From NCBI RefSeq assembly GCF_002009175.1, contig NZ_CP018047.1:4278001-4342000 (forward strand): DNA of 64,000 bases, given 5' to 3'. Source of the DNA: Streptomyces niveus. GTDB taxonomy: Bacteria; Actinomycetota; Actinomycetes; Streptomycetales; Streptomycetaceae. Positions 48,418 to 57,377 of this stretch are shown in pieces (the first letter of the stretch is position 1; each line of letters begins with the position of its first letter). The notes below the pieces were generated by a model. It saw only the letters and a program-made list of their open reading frames with translations. It did no database searches and was not told the origin of the DNA. The position numbers and the translations under genes are program-made.

Positions 48418-49926
48418 GTGGATCATCTCTTCTCGACAGTCAACGGGCGCGTACGAGGGCGCCGGACCGCCCCCGGCGTCGTCGCGGTGCTCGGCATCCC
48501 GTACGCCGCACCGCCGTTCGGCGCCGACCGGTTCAAGTCGCCCCGGCCCGCGCCCGCCTGGCAGGGCGTACGGGAGTGCGTCGGGTACGGGCCGATCGCG
48601 CCGCAGTCGGCGGAGCTTCCGGGCATGCCGTCGTGGTCGCCCGGCGACGAGGACGTGCTGAATCTCAACGTCTGGACGGGCGAGGGAGCGGGCGACGGCG
48701 AGGGCGCGGATTCGGGCGCGCGGCCCGTGTTCGTCTGGATCCACGGTGGCGCGTACACCTTCGGCGCCTCCGCCCAGCCGGACTTCGACGGTACGGCCCT
48801 GGTCCGCGCCGGACTCGTCGTCGTCACCCTCAACTACCGGCTCGGCTTCGAGGGCTTCGGCCACATCCCCGGCTCGGGCGCCGCCGGCTCGGACTTCCCC
48901 GAGAACCGTGGTCTGCTCGACCAGATCGCCGCCCTGGAGTGGGTGCGCGACAACATCGCGGCCTTCGGCGGCGACCCGGCCAACGTCACCGTCGCCGGGC
49001 AGTCGGCGGGGGCGTCGTCCGTCGCCTGTCTGACGGTGATGGACCGGGCGCGCGGGCTGTTCCGCCGAGCCGTCGCCCACAGCCTGGTCGGCCCGGCCTA
49101 CCCGCCCCGGCTGGCCGCCGAGACCACGCGCCACGTGGCCGCCGCCGCGGGTGTCCCGGCCACCGCCGAAGGGCTGGCGGCGGCGTCCCCGTACGACCTG
49201 GTCCGCGCGTCCGACCAGGTCGTCGCCGACTTCCGCGCCGACCCGGCGGCGGGGGCGCGCCACTACGACCCGGTGCTCTACGGCCCGGTCGCGGACGGGG
49301 TCCTGCTGCCCGCCGACCCCCTCGCCGCCGACCCGGCGGACCGCGCCGACGTCGATCTGCTGGTCTGCCACACGACCGAGGAGTACTGGCTGCTGGACGC
49401 GGTCGGCAGCAGCAAGAGGATCACCACGGACCGTCAACTGGACGAGTTCGCCGAGGACTTCGGGCTGCCCGGCGATCTCGTACCGGCGTACCGGGCGCTG
49501 CTGCCCGACGCGCCGGTGCTCGACCTGTACCTCGCGATCTTCGGTGACATGTCCTTCGCCGAGTACAGCAGCCGCTTCGCCGACCGGCACGCCGGCGCGG
49601 GCCGCAGGACGTATCTCTCCCGTTTCGCCAGGAAGCGGGTCACGGAAGGCGGAGTCGTACGCCCCTGGCACTGCGCCGACGTCCCCTTCGCCTTCGGCAC
49701 CCTCGCCGACCCCGGACTCGCCTTCCTCATCGGCGGTCCTCCGCTCCCCGAGGACCACGAACTGTCGCGCCGCATGGTGCGGGCGTGGGCGGACTTCGCC
49801 GCGACGGGCGAGCCGGGCTGGGGGACGGACACCGTACGGATCTGGGGCGCGGAGGGCGAGGGGGAGACGTACGACGGTTTCCGGGCCGCGTGGCGTACGG
49901 CCGACTACGCGGACATCCACCCCTGA
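48418..49926 (+). CDS. Type-B carboxylesterase
   Basis: A 502-residue esterase: oxyanion PVFVWIHGGAYTFGASAQP, nucleophile elbow VTVAGQSAGASSVACL, catalytic His region VVRPWHCADVPFAFG. No signal peptide, so it is cytosolic. The GTG start at 48418 lies nine bases after CATAAG, so it may be leaderless. Confidence 0.93.
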   Translation: MDHLFSTVNGRVRGRRTAPGVVAVLGIPYAAPPFGADRFKSPRPAPAWQGVRECVGYGPIAPQSAELPGMPSWSPGDEDVLNLNVWTGEGAGDGEGADSGARPVFVWIHGGAYTFGASAQPDFDGTALVRAGLVVVTLNYRLGFEGFGHIPGSGAAGSDFPENRGLLDQIAALEWVRDNIAAFGGDPANVTVAGQSAGASSVACLTVMDRARGLFRRAVAHSLVGPAYPPRLAAETTRHVAAAAGVPATAEGLAAASPYDLVRASDQVVADFRADPAAGARHYDPVLYGPVADGVLLPADPLAADPADRADVDLLVCHTTEEYWLLDAVGSSKRITTDRQLDEFAEDFGLPGDLVPAYRALLPDAPVLDLYLAIFGDMSFAEYSSRFADRHAGAGRRTYLSRFARKRVTEGGVVRPWHCADVPFAFGTLADPGLAFLIGGPPLPEDHELSRRMVRAWADFAATGEPGWGTDTVRIWGAEGEGETYDGFRAAWRTADYADIHP

Positions 49927-49990
49927 CGGGCCCGGCCGACGAGCCGACGGGCCTGCCTGACGGACCTGACGGGCCTGACAGGATGGGCAC

Positions 49991-50524
49991 ATGACCGAGA
50001 TCCGCACGCCCCGCCTCCTCCTCCGCCGCTGGACCGACGACGACCTCGCCCCCATGGCCGAGATCAACTCGGACCCGGAGGTCATGCGCTGGATCGGCGA
50101 CGGCTCGGTCCGCGACCTCGACGAGACCGCCGAGGACATCGAGCGCTGGGAGGAGGAGTGGGACGAGGAGGGCTTCGGGCTCTTCGCGGTCGAACTGCTC
50201 GCCTCCGGCGAACTGATCGGCTCCGTCGGCCTCTCCGTGGCCGGCGACCTGCCCGAGGTGCTGCCCGACGTGGAGATCAGCTGGCGGCTCGGCGCCCAGT
50301 TCTGGGGCCAGGGTTACGCCTCCGAGGCCGCCCAGGCCGTGCTGGAGTTCGCCCTCCAGGACCGGGGCCTGGACCGGGTCGTCGCCGTGAACCGGATGGG
50401 CAACGACGAGTCCGAGAACGTGCTGCGCAAGCTGGACCTGGTCCTCGACCGTGAGACGAAGCACCCCGAGCACGGCTTCGCGCTGAACGTCTACTCCATC
50501 GACCTCACCGAGTACGAGGCCTGA
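49991..50524 (+). CDS. RimJ/RimL-type GNAT acetyltransferase
   Basis: A 177-residue GNAT protein: TPRLLLRRWTDDDLAPMAEI at the start and the acetyl-CoA loop WRLGAQFWGQGYASEAAQAV. Target unknown (protein N-termini or small amines). It ends inside the overlap with the convergent MFS fragment. Confidence 0.92.
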   Translation: MTEIRTPRLLLRRWTDDDLAPMAEINSDPEVMRWIGDGSVRDLDETAEDIERWEEEWDEEGFGLFAVELLASGELIGSVGLSVAGDLPEVLPDVEISWRLGAQFWGQGYASEAAQAVLEFALQDRGLDRVVAVNRMGNDESENVLRKLDLVLDRETKHPEHGFALNVYSIDLTEYEA

Positions 50525-51330
50525 GCACCGCGAACGCCACCACGAACGCGGCCACCAGCAGCCCGGCCCCGACGCCGAAGGCGAGGTGGTAGCCGCCGGT
50601 CAGCGCCTCGGCCTCGCTCTCGCCGCCCGCCAGCATGCGCTCGCTGCGCGAGGCCGCCAGTGTCGACAGGACGGCGACACCCACCGCCATCCCTATCTGC
50701 TGCGCGGTGTTGAACAGCCCCGACGCCAGCCCCGCGTCCTCCTCCCCGGCGCCGGACATGCCGAGCGACGTCAGCGCCGGGAGCGCGAGCCCGAAACCGG
50801 CGGCCAGCAGCATCAGCGGCAGCAGATCGGTCGCGTAGTCGGCGTCCACGGGCACCCGGCTCAGCAGTACGAGAAGCGTGATCAGCAGCAGGAGGCCGGT
50901 CAGCAGCACGTTCCGCTCGCCGAAGCGGCCGATCAGCCGGGCCGAGACACCCAGCGACACGGCGCCGATGACGACCGCGGCCGGGAGCATCGCGAGGCCG
51001 GTCTCGCCCGCGCCGTATCCGAGCACCCGCTGAAGGTGCAGCGCCAGGATGATCTGGAACGAGAACAGCGCGGCGACCATCAGCATCTGGACGGCGTTCG
51101 CCCCGACCACGGTGCGCGAACGGAGGATCCGCAGCGGCATGAGCGGGGTCCTGGCGGTCGCCTGGCGGGCGACGAACGCGCCGATGAGCGCGAGGGCGAG
51201 GGCGCCGAGACCCAGGGTGTGGCCCGACAGCCAGCCGTACCGCTCGACCTTGACGACGGTGTAGATGCCCAGCATCAGCCCGGCCGTGATGAACAGCGCG
51301 CCCATGACGTCGGCGCCGGCCGCGCGGTCG
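50505..51330 (-). pseudogene. Truncated DHA2-type MFS transporter (C-terminal half)
   Basis: The frame encodes about 275 residues of an EmrB/QacA-like 14-helix exporter, from RAAGADVMGALFITAGLMLG (helix 7 region) to the normal C-terminus LVAAFVVAFAVLRPRTR. The N-terminal half (six helices, about 195 residues) is missing. At 51331 the homologous sequence ends in a Streptomyces interspersed repeat and no start codon with a ribosome-binding site is available. It is probably a dead gene. Confidence 0.85.
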
Positions 51331-51460
51331 TCAATGCCGGACGGGCTGGAAGTGTTCCGCCGCAACAGGGGTGTCCTCAATCGCCGGACGGGCTTGAAAT
51401 GCCCGCCGGGCGGACCGGGATGGGCGGTACGCATATGGAGCCCGTCCGGCGATTGAGGAC
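51331..51460. repeat. Cluster of Streptomyces interspersed repeat elements
   Basis: Copies of the common unit GTCCTCAATCGCCGGACGGG are seen: a full one at 51373-51394, its exact inverse at 51439-51460, and a partial copy (TCAATGCCGGACGGGCT) at 51331-51347, at the edge of the broken transporter gene. Confidence 0.88.
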
Positions 51461-51515
51461 AAGCGTGGGCCCGCGGGCCCACGCAGGCCTGGCAGCGCGG
51501 TCTCGACGGCCCGTG

Positions 51516-52160
51516 CTACTTCCGCCAGAACAGGTGGTGCGTCACGCCGCTCGGGCTGGGGACGACCTCCAGGTGGAAGCGGTCGAGCAGGTCGTCCGGG
51601 GAGTCCCAGAGGCGGAGGCCCGTGCCGAGTTCCACCGGCACCACCGCCACGTGCATCGTGTCGACGAGGTCGGCGGCAAGGAACTCCCGGATCGTGGTGA
51701 CCCCGCCCCCGAGCCGCACGTCCTTGCCCCGCGCCGCCTCCCGCGCCCGTTCGAGCACGGAGACCGGATCGCCGTCGACAAAGTGGAACGTGGTGTCGGA
51801 GAGCGTGATCGAGGGACGCTCGTGGTGCGTCATGACGAACACCGGGGTGTGGAACGGCGGCTCGTCACCCCACCAGCCGCGCCACTCGTGGTCCTGCCAG
51901 GGCCCGCGCTGGGGGCCGAACTTGTTGCGGCCCATGATCTCGGCGCCGATGTCGCGTGCGAAGTCCCGCGTGAAGTAGTCGTCGAGGCCGCGGCTGCCGC
52001 CGGGGGCGGTCCGCATGGGCCAGCTCGCCGTGGCACCGGCCCAGGCGAACAGCCTCCCGGGATCGACGTGGCCGAACGGCCTGTCGAGGGTCTGGTGCTC
52101 ACCGGCACCGATTCCGTCACTCGAGACGCTGAAGTTCATGACTTTCAGTAGCTGATCCAT
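51516..52160 (-). CDS. Dihydrofolate-reductase-family protein
   Basis: A 214-residue RibD_C/DHFR-like protein: MNFSVSSDGIGAGEHQTLDR, AEIMGRNKFGPQRGPWQD, FVMTHHERPSI and LGGGVTTIREFLAADLVDTM. GAGGAG precedes the ATG at 52160. Substrate unknown. Confidence 0.9.
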   Translation of the reverse strand: MDQLLKVMNFSVSSDGIGAGEHQTLDRPFGHVDPGRLFAWAGATASWPMRTAPGGSRGLDDYFTRDFARDIGAEIMGRNKFGPQRGPWQDHEWRGWWGDEPPFHTPVFVMTHHERPSITLSDTTFHFVDGDPVSVLERAREAARGKDVRLGGGVTTIREFLAADLVDTMHVAVVPVELGTGLRLWDSPDDLLDRFHLEVVPSPSGVTHHLFWRK

Positions 52161-52273
52161 GTGTTCTCCTCGTCCGGTCCTGTCCCGTCCAGTGCGGCGA
52201 AGCGCCCCACATCAGGACGTCGAACGGGACACGGCCGGATCGACAGCGGCCGACGGCTTTCTCTCCCGCATTC

Positions 52274-53182
52274 CTACCGCGACGCCGTCGCGTGATCCGT
52301 CAGAACCTCCGTGATCACATGGCGCGCGTTCGCCGCGAGCGTCGGGTTCGTATGGAGGTAGTACGGGAGCTGGATGAGCGCCATCGACAGCGCCCAGCCG
52401 CGACCCCGCGCCCACGTCGCGTCGTCCGCGGCCAGCGCGGCGCGGAAGCCGTCCCGTACACCCGCCGGGAGGAGGTTCCACGCGGGGATCAGATCGGCCG
52501 CGGGTTCGCCCACCCCTACCGTGCCGAAATCGATGACTCCGCCGAGCCGTCCTCTCCCGGCACTGTCCAGCAGGAGATTCCCCGGCATCAGATCGGAGTG
52601 GACCCACACGGGCGGCCCGTCCCACCCGGGGGCCCGCAGGGAGACCTCCCACGCCGCGGTCGCCGCCTCGGTGTCGATGATCCCGCCCAGTGCATGGAGC
52701 CGGCCGAGCGCGGCGCGCGTCTCGTGGTCCTGCGCGGACAGCGGCCCGCGCCGGTAGGCGGGCGGTCCGTCCGTCGGCTCGATCCGGCGCAGCGCCATGA
52801 CGAAGCCGGCCAGGTCCGCCGCCATCAGGGCGGGCCGGATGAGCTGCCCGGCCTCCGGGTTCGCGCCGTCGAGCCAGCGGTGGACCGACCACGGCCACGG
52901 GTAGCCCTCGGCCGGTGTGCCCGAGCCGAGAACGGTGGGGATGGGCACCGGCAGGTGCGGGGCGAGCCGCGGCAGCCAGCGACGCTCCTTCGCCACGTCC
53001 TCGACGCCGCCCTCGATACGGGGGAGCCGTACGGCCATGTCGTCGCCGAGCCGGTACACGGCGTTGACGGTGCCGCCGGACGGGAAGGGCACGACGGGCA
53101 GTCCGGCCCAGTGCGGGAACTGCGCGGCCAGCAGCCTGCGTACGAGCGTGACATCGGTCGGGACCTCGTCGGCGTGCATCAT
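52274..53182 (-). CDS. Aminoglycoside-phosphotransferase-like kinase coupled to a deaminase
   Basis: A 302-residue APH-fold kinase: FPSGGTVNAVYRLGDDMAVR (nucleotide-binding lobe), catalytic WVHSDLMPGNLLLD and metal-binding GVIDFGTVGVGEPAADLIPA. Its ATG overlaps the stop of the blasticidin-deaminase-like gene by four bases (ATGA), so both are made together. In sequence it resembles macrolide or aminoglycoside kinases. Together the pair looks like a self-resistance or antibiotic-inactivation unit. Confidence 0.9.
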   Translation of the reverse strand: MMHADEVPTDVTLVRRLLAAQFPHWAGLPVVPFPSGGTVNAVYRLGDDMAVRLPRIEGGVEDVAKERRWLPRLAPHLPVPIPTVLGSGTPAEGYPWPWSVHRWLDGANPEAGQLIRPALMAADLAGFVMALRRIEPTDGPPAYRRGPLSAQDHETRAALGRLHALGGIIDTEAATAAWEVSLRAPGWDGPPVWVHSDLMPGNLLLDSAGRGRLGGVIDFGTVGVGEPAADLIPAWNLLPAGVRDGFRAALAADDATWARGRGWALSMALIQLPYYLHTNPTLAANARHVITEVLTDHATASR

Positions 53183-53670
53183 GCGGGGTCCGCGGGGTCC
53201 GCGGGGTCCGCGGGGTCAGTGCGGTCCGTTGGGTGCGCGGCATCCGGGACGCGCTCGTACGCGTACGGCAGCAACTCCCGTACCGGCACGGCCCGCAGAC
53301 CCTCCGCCGTCCCCACGACGACCTCGATCCGCGGGAAGTAGTCCAGCAGCACCTGCCGGCAGCGCCCGCACGGCGGCAGCACCCCCCGGCCGTCGTTCCC
53401 GACGGCCACGACGGTCGTGAGGTCGTACGCGCCGACGGCCGCCGCCGCACCGATCGTCACCAGCTCGGCGCAGGGGCCGCCGGTGAAGTGGTACACGTTC
53501 AGACCGGTGATGATCCGGCCGTCCCGGTCGCGGGCGGCGCAGGCCACCGTGTGGTCGTCGCCCCTGGCGTGGGCCACGACGAGCCGGGTCGCCGCTCCGA
53601 CGAGTTCGGCGAGGTCATGATCGAGGTCATGATCGAAGTCATCAGGGTCATGATCGAGGTCGGCAGTCAC
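53179..53670 (-). CDS. Blasticidin-S-deaminase-like cytidine deaminase
   Basis: A 163-residue deaminase from the GTG at 53670. The core closely follows blasticidin S deaminase: LNVYHFTGGPCAELVTIG, VGNDGRGVLPPCGRCRQVLL and VPVRELLPYAYE. The zinc ligands and catalytic Glu (Cys67, Glu69, Cys101, Cys104) have exactly the spacing of BSD. The N-terminus is an Asp/His repeat (DHDPDDFDHDLDHDL) built from a 12-bp DNA repeat, and the C-terminus an Asp-Pro-Ala repeat. The start is uncertain: a GTG at 53706 would add 12 residues. TACCGT lies eight bases before 53670, giving a leaderless mRNA. Confidence 0.9.
   Translation of the reverse strand: MTADLDHDPDDFDHDLDHDLAELVGAATRLVVAHARGDDHTVACAARDRDGRIITGLNVYHFTGGPCAELVTIGAAAAVGAYDLTTVVAVGNDGRGVLPPCGRCRQVLLDYFPRIEVVVGTAEGLRAVPVRELLPYAYERVPDAAHPTDRTDPADPADPADPA
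53183..53218. repeat. 9-bp microsatellite at the end of the deaminase gene
   Basis: GCGGGGTCC repeated three times, then GCGGGGTCA. It encodes a Asp-Pro-Ala tail in the deaminase and ends next to the start of the kinase gene. Confidence 0.9.
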
Positions 53671-53815
53671 GCGACGGAACGGTACTCGCGGGCGATCGGC
53701 GACCACAGCGAATATGGCGCCCGGCGCCCCGTACCACCCGGCCCACGCCGTTGACGTGCGCCGCAGGGCGGAAATCCCCAGCCATGACCCGGCCGCCGCC
53801 GGGTAGCGTGCGTAT

Positions 53816-54310
53816 ATGCCCGAACTTCAACTGCTCCGACTCGATCACGCTCCGGCACTGCTCGCATTCGAGCAGGAGAACCGGGCCTACTTCGCCGCCT
53901 CGATCTCCGACCGGGGCGATTCCTACTTCACCGATTTCGCCGTACGGCACGGCGATCTGCTCATCGAGCAGGGCGCCGGACTCCACTACTTCCATGTGCT
54001 GGTCGACGGCGACGGCAGCACGACGGACGAGGTGATCGGGCGCTTCAATCTCGTCGAGGTGGCGGACGGGTCGGCCGAGCTGGGTTACCGGATGGCGGAG
54101 AAGGCGGCGGGCAAGGGTCTCGCGACGGACGCCGTCCGGTCGCTCTGCGCGCTGGCCGCCGAGACGTACGGGCTGACCTCGCTGCGCGCGATGACGACCC
54201 ACGACAATCTCGCCTCGCGTGCGGTGCTGGACCGTACGGGATTCGTGGCCACCGGCGAGACCGAGGTCGGCGGCCGCCCCGCCACGACCTATATCCGCAC
54301 GCTGAGCTGA
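53816..54310 (+). CDS. GNAT acetyltransferase
   Basis: A 164-residue RimJ/RimL-like protein: MPELQLLRLDHAPALLAFEQ at the start and the loop YRMAEKAAGKGLATDAVRSL at the acetyl-CoA site, then MTTHDNLASRAVLDRTGF. TAGCGT lies six bases before the ATG. The 3' end overlaps the convergent gene by 22 bases. Confidence 0.9.
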   Translation: MPELQLLRLDHAPALLAFEQENRAYFAASISDRGDSYFTDFAVRHGDLLIEQGAGLHYFHVLVDGDGSTTDEVIGRFNLVEVADGSAELGYRMAEKAAGKGLATDAVRSLCALAAETYGLTSLRAMTTHDNLASRAVLDRTGFVATGETEVGGRPATTYIRTLS

Positions 54311-55083
54311 GCGCCCAGCTCCCGGAATCCCAGGGCGGCGGCCACCCTCCGCGACGGATACGGCCGGGCCCGCCACTGCGGCAGCAGACCCGCGTCGAGC
54401 GCGTGCGACACCGCGGCCGACGCCACGATCCCGGCCAGCCGCCGGCCCCGCCGGTGCGGGGCGACCAGGACGCACACATGGGCGACCGAGCGCGGCCAGG
54501 TGACATAACCGGCCGCGGCCACCACCTCATCGGCACCACCCCCGGCCCCGGCCCCGACACCCTCCCCGGTCCCATCGCCATGCCCGGCCGTACGCGCGCC
54601 CCCGGCCTCGCGGAGCAGGAACGCGGGTGAGGTGATCTCGTCCAGACCGCTCTCGTCCGCGTCGCCCTGTCCGGCGCCCGCCAGCAGCGCGGTCAGCGCG
54701 GAGTCGCCGGGCGCCGCCCGCTCGACGGTGGCACCGGCCGCCTCGGCAAGCGCGGGCACGAACGCGTCCCGATCCACGTAGGAGAGCGTGGCGGGTCCCA
54801 GTACGTCGAGCACCGGCGCTCCCGTACCGCTCAGAGCCTTGCCGAGCCGAACCGGGTCGACCAGTTCCGCGGGCGCCAGCTTCCGTACCGCCGAGCCCAG
54901 CGCCTCGGCGCCCCGCGCGTCCGGCGCGGTGACGACGGCGGCGTCGCCGATCCGTACGATCCCCGCCCATCCCGGCGGACAGAGCCGCGAGCCGGGCGCG
55001 GTCACGACGGCGGTGGGGGTGGTGAACTCGACCGGGACACCGGCGAGTTCACTCCACAGCGCACGGGCGTGGTTCAGGTCCAT
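54289..55083 (-). CDS. GNAT-like protein, probable acetyltransferase
   Basis: A 264-residue protein with a divergent N-terminal half (MDLNHARALWSELAGVPVEF) and a C-terminal GNAT-like part (AAAGYVTWPRSVAHVCVLVA, then HRRGRRLAGIVASAAVSHAL). A low-complexity Gly/Glu-rich insertion (GHGDGTGEGVGAGAGGGADE) splits it. Substrate unknown. Confidence 0.8.
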   Translation of the reverse strand: MDLNHARALWSELAGVPVEFTTPTAVVTAPGSRLCPPGWAGIVRIGDAAVVTAPDARGAEALGSAVRKLAPAELVDPVRLGKALSGTGAPVLDVLGPATLSYVDRDAFVPALAEAAGATVERAAPGDSALTALLAGAGQGDADESGLDEITSPAFLLREAGGARTAGHGDGTGEGVGAGAGGGADEVVAAAGYVTWPRSVAHVCVLVAPHRRGRRLAGIVASAAVSHALDAGLLPQWRARPYPSRRVAAALGFRELGAQLSVRI

Positions 55084-55151
55084 GCCGCGACGGTAGGGCG
55101 GAACGCGGCCCTGGCGCGACCGACTTCTCCGCCCCTCACCCCCTCGGCAGT

Positions 55152-56039
55152 TCACTTTCTCTCTTCGGCCGTCCGCGCGTAGTGCTCGGCGATCTCGTCG
55201 CTCGTCGTCAGCCAGACGCCGGGGTGGTTCGCGATGTGCTCCAGCGCCTGGTCCAGGTACTTGTGCCGGAACGGCCGGCCGATGACGAACGGATGCAGCA
55301 CCAGCGACATCACCCGGCCGCTGTCCGCCGAGTCCTCGTAGAGCTGCGCCAGTTGGTCCTCGACGATCCGCACGAAGTCGGGCCCGCTGAGGCTCTTGCC
55401 GACGAACAGACTGATGTCGTTGACCTCGATGGAGTACGGGACGCTCAGCATGCCGGGTACGTCGAGCCGGTACGGCTGGTCGTCGTTCGACCAGTCCAGT
55501 ACGTAGTGCAGCCCCAGCTCGGCGAGCAGCTCCGGAGTCCGGAACGTCTCGGTGAGCGCCGGTCCCAGCCAGCCGCGCGGGCGACGGCCGGTGTCCCTCT
55601 CGATGGTGTCGACCACCTCGGTGAGATAGGCGCGTTCCTCGTCCCGCGTCATGTCGGCCTGGAAGATCGAGTTGTTCCTGCCGTGCGCGATCCACGCCCA
55701 GTCCCGGTCGCGGCCCGCGCGGACGATCTGCGGGTAGCGGGTGCCGGCATCGGAGTTGAGCATCACGCTCGCGCGGACACGGTGCCGGTCGAGGCTCTCG
55801 ATCAGCCGCCAGATGCCGACCCGGGGGCCGTAGTCGCGCCAGCCGTAGTTCAGGGGGTCGGGCGCCAGACCGGCGGTGCCCGCGAAGATGCTCGTGGAGG
55901 GGCGGTCGACCTGGTAGTGCTCGACGTTGAGTCCTACGTAGAAGGCGACGCGGGCGCCGCCCGGCCAGTGGATGGGGGGACGTTCGGTGATCGGGCTGTA
56001 GCCGAAGAGCTGGTTGTCCATGGCCACAGGCTCAGACAT
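55152..56039 (-). CDS. Polysaccharide-deacetylase-family protein (PuuE-like)
   Basis: A 295-residue NodB-fold protein: ERPPIHWPGGARVAFYVGLN, GWRDYGPRVGIWRLIESLDR, SVMLNSDAGTRYPQI and LGPALTETFRTPELLAELG. It resembles allantoinase-like PuuE proteins more than chitin deacetylases; metal ligands are partly changed, so the activity is uncertain. ATG at 56039; ATGs at 56021 and 56045 are possible. Confidence 0.85.
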   Translation of the reverse strand: MSEPVAMDNQLFGYSPITERPPIHWPGGARVAFYVGLNVEHYQVDRPSTSIFAGTAGLAPDPLNYGWRDYGPRVGIWRLIESLDRHRVRASVMLNSDAGTRYPQIVRAGRDRDWAWIAHGRNNSIFQADMTRDEERAYLTEVVDTIERDTGRRPRGWLGPALTETFRTPELLAELGLHYVLDWSNDDQPYRLDVPGMLSVPYSIEVNDISLFVGKSLSGPDFVRIVEDQLAQLYEDSADSGRVMSLVLHPFVIGRPFRHKYLDQALEHIANHPGVWLTTSDEIAEHYARTAEERK

Positions 56040-56060
56040 TGACATCAGTGTGAGGGTCAA
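56039..56060 (-). promoter_or_regulatory. Operator-like dyad before the PuuE-like gene
   Basis: TTGAC-N12-GTCAA at 56039-56060. On the minus strand TTGACC may serve as -35 with a weak -10 near 56032. The dyad lies between this gene and the divergent epoxide hydrolase. Confidence 0.4.
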
Positions 56061-56110
56061 GACGGAAATGGGTGGGGCCGTCGGGACGGCCGGAATTACG
56101 ATGCGCCGCT

Positions 56111-57358
56111 ATGAGCCCCGCCCTGTCCTGCCCCGACCCCTCCCGCCCCCCTGACCTCTCCCGCCCCGATCCCACTCGCCCCGGCCCCTCCCGCCCTTCC
56201 CGTATCGAGCCGTTCCGTATCGACATCCCGCAGAGCGATCTGGACGATCTCCACGACCGTCTCGACCGCACCCGCTGGCCCGACGAACTGCCGGGGGCGG
56301 GCTGGTCGTACGGTGTCCCGCTCGGTCATCTCCGGGCCCTGGCCCACCACTGGCGGCACACCTACGACTGGCGGGCGGCCGAGGCGGAGCTGAACCGGTG
56401 GCCGCAGTTCACCACCACGATCGACGGGGCGACCGTCCACTTCGCCCATATCCGCTCACCCGAGGCGGACGCGACGCCGCTGATCATGACGCACGGTTGG
56501 CCCGGCTCGATCGTCGAATTCGCCGACGTGGCGGGCCCGCTCACCGACCCCCGCGCGTACGGCGGCGACCCCGCCGACGCCTTCCACCTGGTGCTGCCGA
56601 GCATCCCCGGCTTCGGTCTCTCCGGCCCCACGCGGGAGAAGGGCTGGGAGTACAGACGAGTGGCGGCGGCGTTCGCGGAGCTGATGGCGCGCCTGGGATA
56701 TGAGCGGTACGGCACACAGGGTGGCGACTGGGGAGCGGCGATCTCCCGCGAGCTGGGCCGCATCCGGCCGGAGAACGTCGTCGGCGTACATCTCAACCTG
56801 CTGCCGGGCGGGGGCGCGACGCACGAGCAGAGCGCGGCTGAACTGGCCGCGCTGAGCCCCGAGGAGGGCCGGCGGACAGTGGCTTCCTGGGAGCGGGCAC
56901 GGGAGTTCGCCCGCGAACGCCAGGGGTACGCCGACATCCAGTCGACGCGCCCGCAGACACTCGCGTACGGCCTCACGGACTCGCCGGTCGGCCAACTGGC
57001 CTGGATCGCCGAGAAGTTCCACGAGTGGACGGACAGCGCCGACGCGATCGACCGGGACCGGCTGCTCACGAACGTGATGCTGTACTGGCTGACCGGCACG
57101 GCGGGCTCGTCCGCCCGTATCTACTACGAGCGGGCGCACGCCGCGTACCGGGGGTCGCCGCCCGAGCCGTCCACGGTCCCGACCGCACTGGCCGACTTCC
57201 CGCGCGACAACTTCATCCCGCTGCGCCACATCGCCGACCGGACGAACAACATCACGCGGTGGACCTCGTACGAGCGCGGCGGCCACTTCCCCGCGATGGA
57301 GGTGCCGGAGCTGCTGGTCGGTGACGTACGGGCGTTCTTCCGCACCCTGCGGAGCTGA
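56111..57358 (+). CDS. Epoxide hydrolase
   Basis: A 415-residue EHN/alpha-beta hydrolase: N-terminal lid helices (IDIPQSDLDDLHDRLDRTRW), oxyanion THGWPGSIVEFADV, nucleophile in TQGGDWGAAISRELG (Asp206) and His in YERGGHFPAMEVPELL (His392). The first 30 residues are Pro/Arg/Ser repeats (SRPPDLSRPDPTRPGPSRPS), unusual for the family. TACGAT lies eight bases before the ATG, so it is probably leaderless. Confidence 0.93.
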   Translation: MSPALSCPDPSRPPDLSRPDPTRPGPSRPSRIEPFRIDIPQSDLDDLHDRLDRTRWPDELPGAGWSYGVPLGHLRALAHHWRHTYDWRAAEAELNRWPQFTTTIDGATVHFAHIRSPEADATPLIMTHGWPGSIVEFADVAGPLTDPRAYGGDPADAFHLVLPSIPGFGLSGPTREKGWEYRRVAAAFAELMARLGYERYGTQGGDWGAAISRELGRIRPENVVGVHLNLLPGGGATHEQSAAELAALSPEEGRRTVASWERAREFARERQGYADIQSTRPQTLAYGLTDSPVGQLAWIAEKFHEWTDSADAIDRDRLLTNVMLYWLTGTAGSSARIYYERAHAAYRGSPPEPSTVPTALADFPRDNFIPLRHIADRTNNITRWTSYERGGHFPAMEVPELLVGDVRAFFRTLRS

Positions 57359-57377
57359 CGCCACGGGAACGCGGTCG

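Noticed and set aside
51331..51460. Insertion sequence or attachment site at the broken transporter
   Set aside because: No transposase or target duplication; only interspersed repeat copies.
53183..53218. Short repeats as a CRISPR array
   Set aside because: Head-to-tail 9-bp units without spacers inside a coding end; a microsatellite.
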